From NCBI GenBank assembly GCA_026390575.1, contig JAPLFR010000008.1, positions 434,001 to 498,000 on the forward strand: a stretch of DNA of 64,000 bases. Reading direction: 5' to 3'. The position numbers and the translations under genes were made by a program. Below, one piece after another: positions 63,122 through 64,000 of the stretch. The notes below the pieces were generated by a model. The model saw only the letters and a program-made list of their open reading frames with translations, made no database searches and had not been told where the DNA came from. Each line of letters begins with the position of its first letter. Positions within the stretch are counted from its first letter, which is position 1. Source of the stretch: Ignavibacteriales bacterium. GTDB taxonomy: Bacteria; Bacteroidota; Ignavibacteria; UBA10030.

Positions 63122-63892
63122 TCATTTTGTCAGTAACATTTTCCGTGAGATACTGTTATTATCGACACTGAGTCGGGCCACATACATGCCCGAAGCCAGC
63201 TTTTGTCCATTATTCGAATTACTATCCCATTTTACTTGATACTCACCTACATATTGATATTGATCGATCAATCGTGTTACCTCGCGTCCCGCTATATCAT
63301 AGATGCTTAACCGCACTTGGGCCGGCACATTCAGTCGATACGTAAGCATGGTAGAGGGATTGAACGGATTCGGAAAATTTTGTCCAAGAACAAATGACTT
63401 CATTTTATCGGTATTCGTTATTGAGAGGTTTTTGTCATTCCATACCAAATTCGTAATCGTTACTCCAAGACTATCACCATTTTTGTCAATGACCATTACA
63501 TTTGATAATATAACAGAGTTCGTTTTTTGCGGACCGACTACTTTAAAAAGAATAGAAGCGAGAGTTCCCGATCCGTCGCAAAAGCTTTGTTGCATGAGGT
63601 TGAGTACCACAACATTGATGGTGGAGTCATCTGCAACGTACGAATCAACGATCCAAGACGATTCTGCTGTCTGAGTTCCCGGTTTGACTGATTCCAATAC
63701 AATGGCGGATGAAAGATGCACGCTGAACTGAATTCCTGCAAATGCTACGGAATTGGCAAACTGGATATCGAATGAACTTAGTGATGTCCGTACAACCTTC
63801 AGTTCATTCCCTGCAGAAGCTGAAAGCGCTGCGGTTATCAAGAGAATGAGAATTTGGGAGAATCTTTGTTGGATCGTCGTCATTGAAATCAT
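63122..63892 (-). CDS. secreted cohesin-like protein with T9SS sorting domain
   Basis: A 256-residue exported protein. A signal peptide (residues 8-28, SQILILLITAALSASA) is followed by a beta-sandwich (about 30-150) with the style of cohesin-type or dockerin-binding domains: FDIQFANSVAFAGIQFSVHLSS and GTLASILFKVVG. The last 85 residues are the T9SS sorting domain: LGQNFPNPFNPSTMLTYRL, RLSIYDIAGREVTRL, GQKLASGMYVARLSV, ending RKMLLTK. It is cell-surface or extracellular in a T9SS organism. Likely start 63892 (or the ATG 9 bases in). Confidence 0.85.
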   Translation of the reverse strand: MISMTTIQQRFSQILILLITAALSASAGNELKVVRTSLSSFDIQFANSVAFAGIQFSVHLSSAIVLESVKPGTQTAESSWIVDSYVADDSTINVVVLNLMQQSFCDGSGTLASILFKVVGPQKTNSVILSNVMVIDKNGDSLGVTITNLVWNDKNLSITNTDKMKSFVLGQNFPNPFNPSTMLTYRLNVPAQVRLSIYDIAGREVTRLIDQYQYVGEYQVKWDSNSNNGQKLASGMYVARLSVDNNSISRKMLLTK

Positions 63893-64000
63893 CTTTCATT
63901 GCACTCACAAAGGAGTTACTCTCGTCTTTGTGATGGGGAAAAAATACCATGGAAGATGACGGAATACTATACGTACCGATACCGAATTTGATCCGTACTA
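63893..64000. other. upstream region at the right edge
   Basis: This is 108 bases before the T9SS gene. It contains a 7-bp hairpin, CACAAAG (63906-63912) with CTTTGTG (63926-63932). No gene can be recognised before the end of the window. Confidence 0.5.

Noticed and set aside
1-64000. CRISPR arrays, prophages, insertion sequences
   Set aside because: No regularly spaced repeats, cas, integrase, transposase or phage structural genes were seen.

Overview
This 64 kb window is a densely coded, slightly AT-rich bacterial chromosome segment. I place it in the Bacteroidota/Chlorobi superphylum, probably an Ignavibacteria-like lineage. The evidence is two secreted proteins with the FPNPFN type-IX-secretion sorting tail, a ferredoxin-dependent 2-oxoacid oxidoreductase (KorAB), a fused E1 alpha/beta 2-oxoacid dehydrogenase, a pyruvoyl-dependent arginine decarboxylase, and promoters of ordinary TTGACA/TATAAT type rather than the divergent Bacteroidia -33/-7 type. 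The species cannot be named from the sequence alone.

Layout. 1-10.9 kb: minus-strand housekeeping (sugar kinase, NUDIX hydrolase, TrmH-type methylase, ComEC, metallo-phosphatase, Dtd, PrmC, MFS transporter, response regulator, amidohydrolase). 11.1-16.3 kb: a two-gene candidate exopolysaccharide module, a 1317-residue DUF2334 deacetylase / glycosidase-like membrane-anchored protein followed by a processive GT2 synthase. This is the best candidate for an undescribed system. 16.4-21 kb: tRNA-Gln(CTG), tRNA-Glu(CTC), a GH38 alpha-mannosidase and an ABC membrane domain without an ATPase. 21-31 kb: a nitrosative-stress/respiratory island on the minus strand with quinol nitric oxide reductase, a hemerythrin-like protein split by a -1 frameshift at a seven-A run, DUF6448, two membrane polyferredoxins, an Rrf2 Fe-S regulator and a Tat-type DUF362 protein. 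31-32.2 kb: BioY, tRNA-Gln(TTG), a GIY-YIG nuclease gene and a tRNA-like remnant. 32.3-40.2 kb: plus-strand housekeeping operon (prs, rplY, pth, rpsF, rpsR, rplI, korA, korB, nrnA). 40.2-42.5 kb: three pilin-like membrane-anchored proteins. 43-55.7 kb: minus-strand central metabolism (ndk, sucD, gatA, two tatA, purQ, purS, pssA, psd, lipA, E2, E1, lipB, lpd). 56-58.3 kb: smpB, tyrS, arginine decarboxylase. 58.4-64 kb: two T9SS cargo proteins, three small unknown genes and several palindromic repeats.

Functional links. lipB and lipA make the lipoyl cofactor needed by the E2 next to them, and lpd reoxidises it, so 49.3-55.7 kb is a self-contained 2-oxoacid dehydrogenase locus. qNOR, the hemerythrin-like protein and the Rrf2 regulator form a plausible NO-response unit, and two of its promoters carry similar AGA(C/G)-N6-GTCT dyads. 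Ribosomal proteins S6, S18 and L25 and the SucD subunit carry unusual low-complexity tails. Many gene 3' ends carry strong hairpins without a U-tract, whereas textbook terminators follow rplI, korB, the arginine decarboxylase gene and one response-regulator gene.
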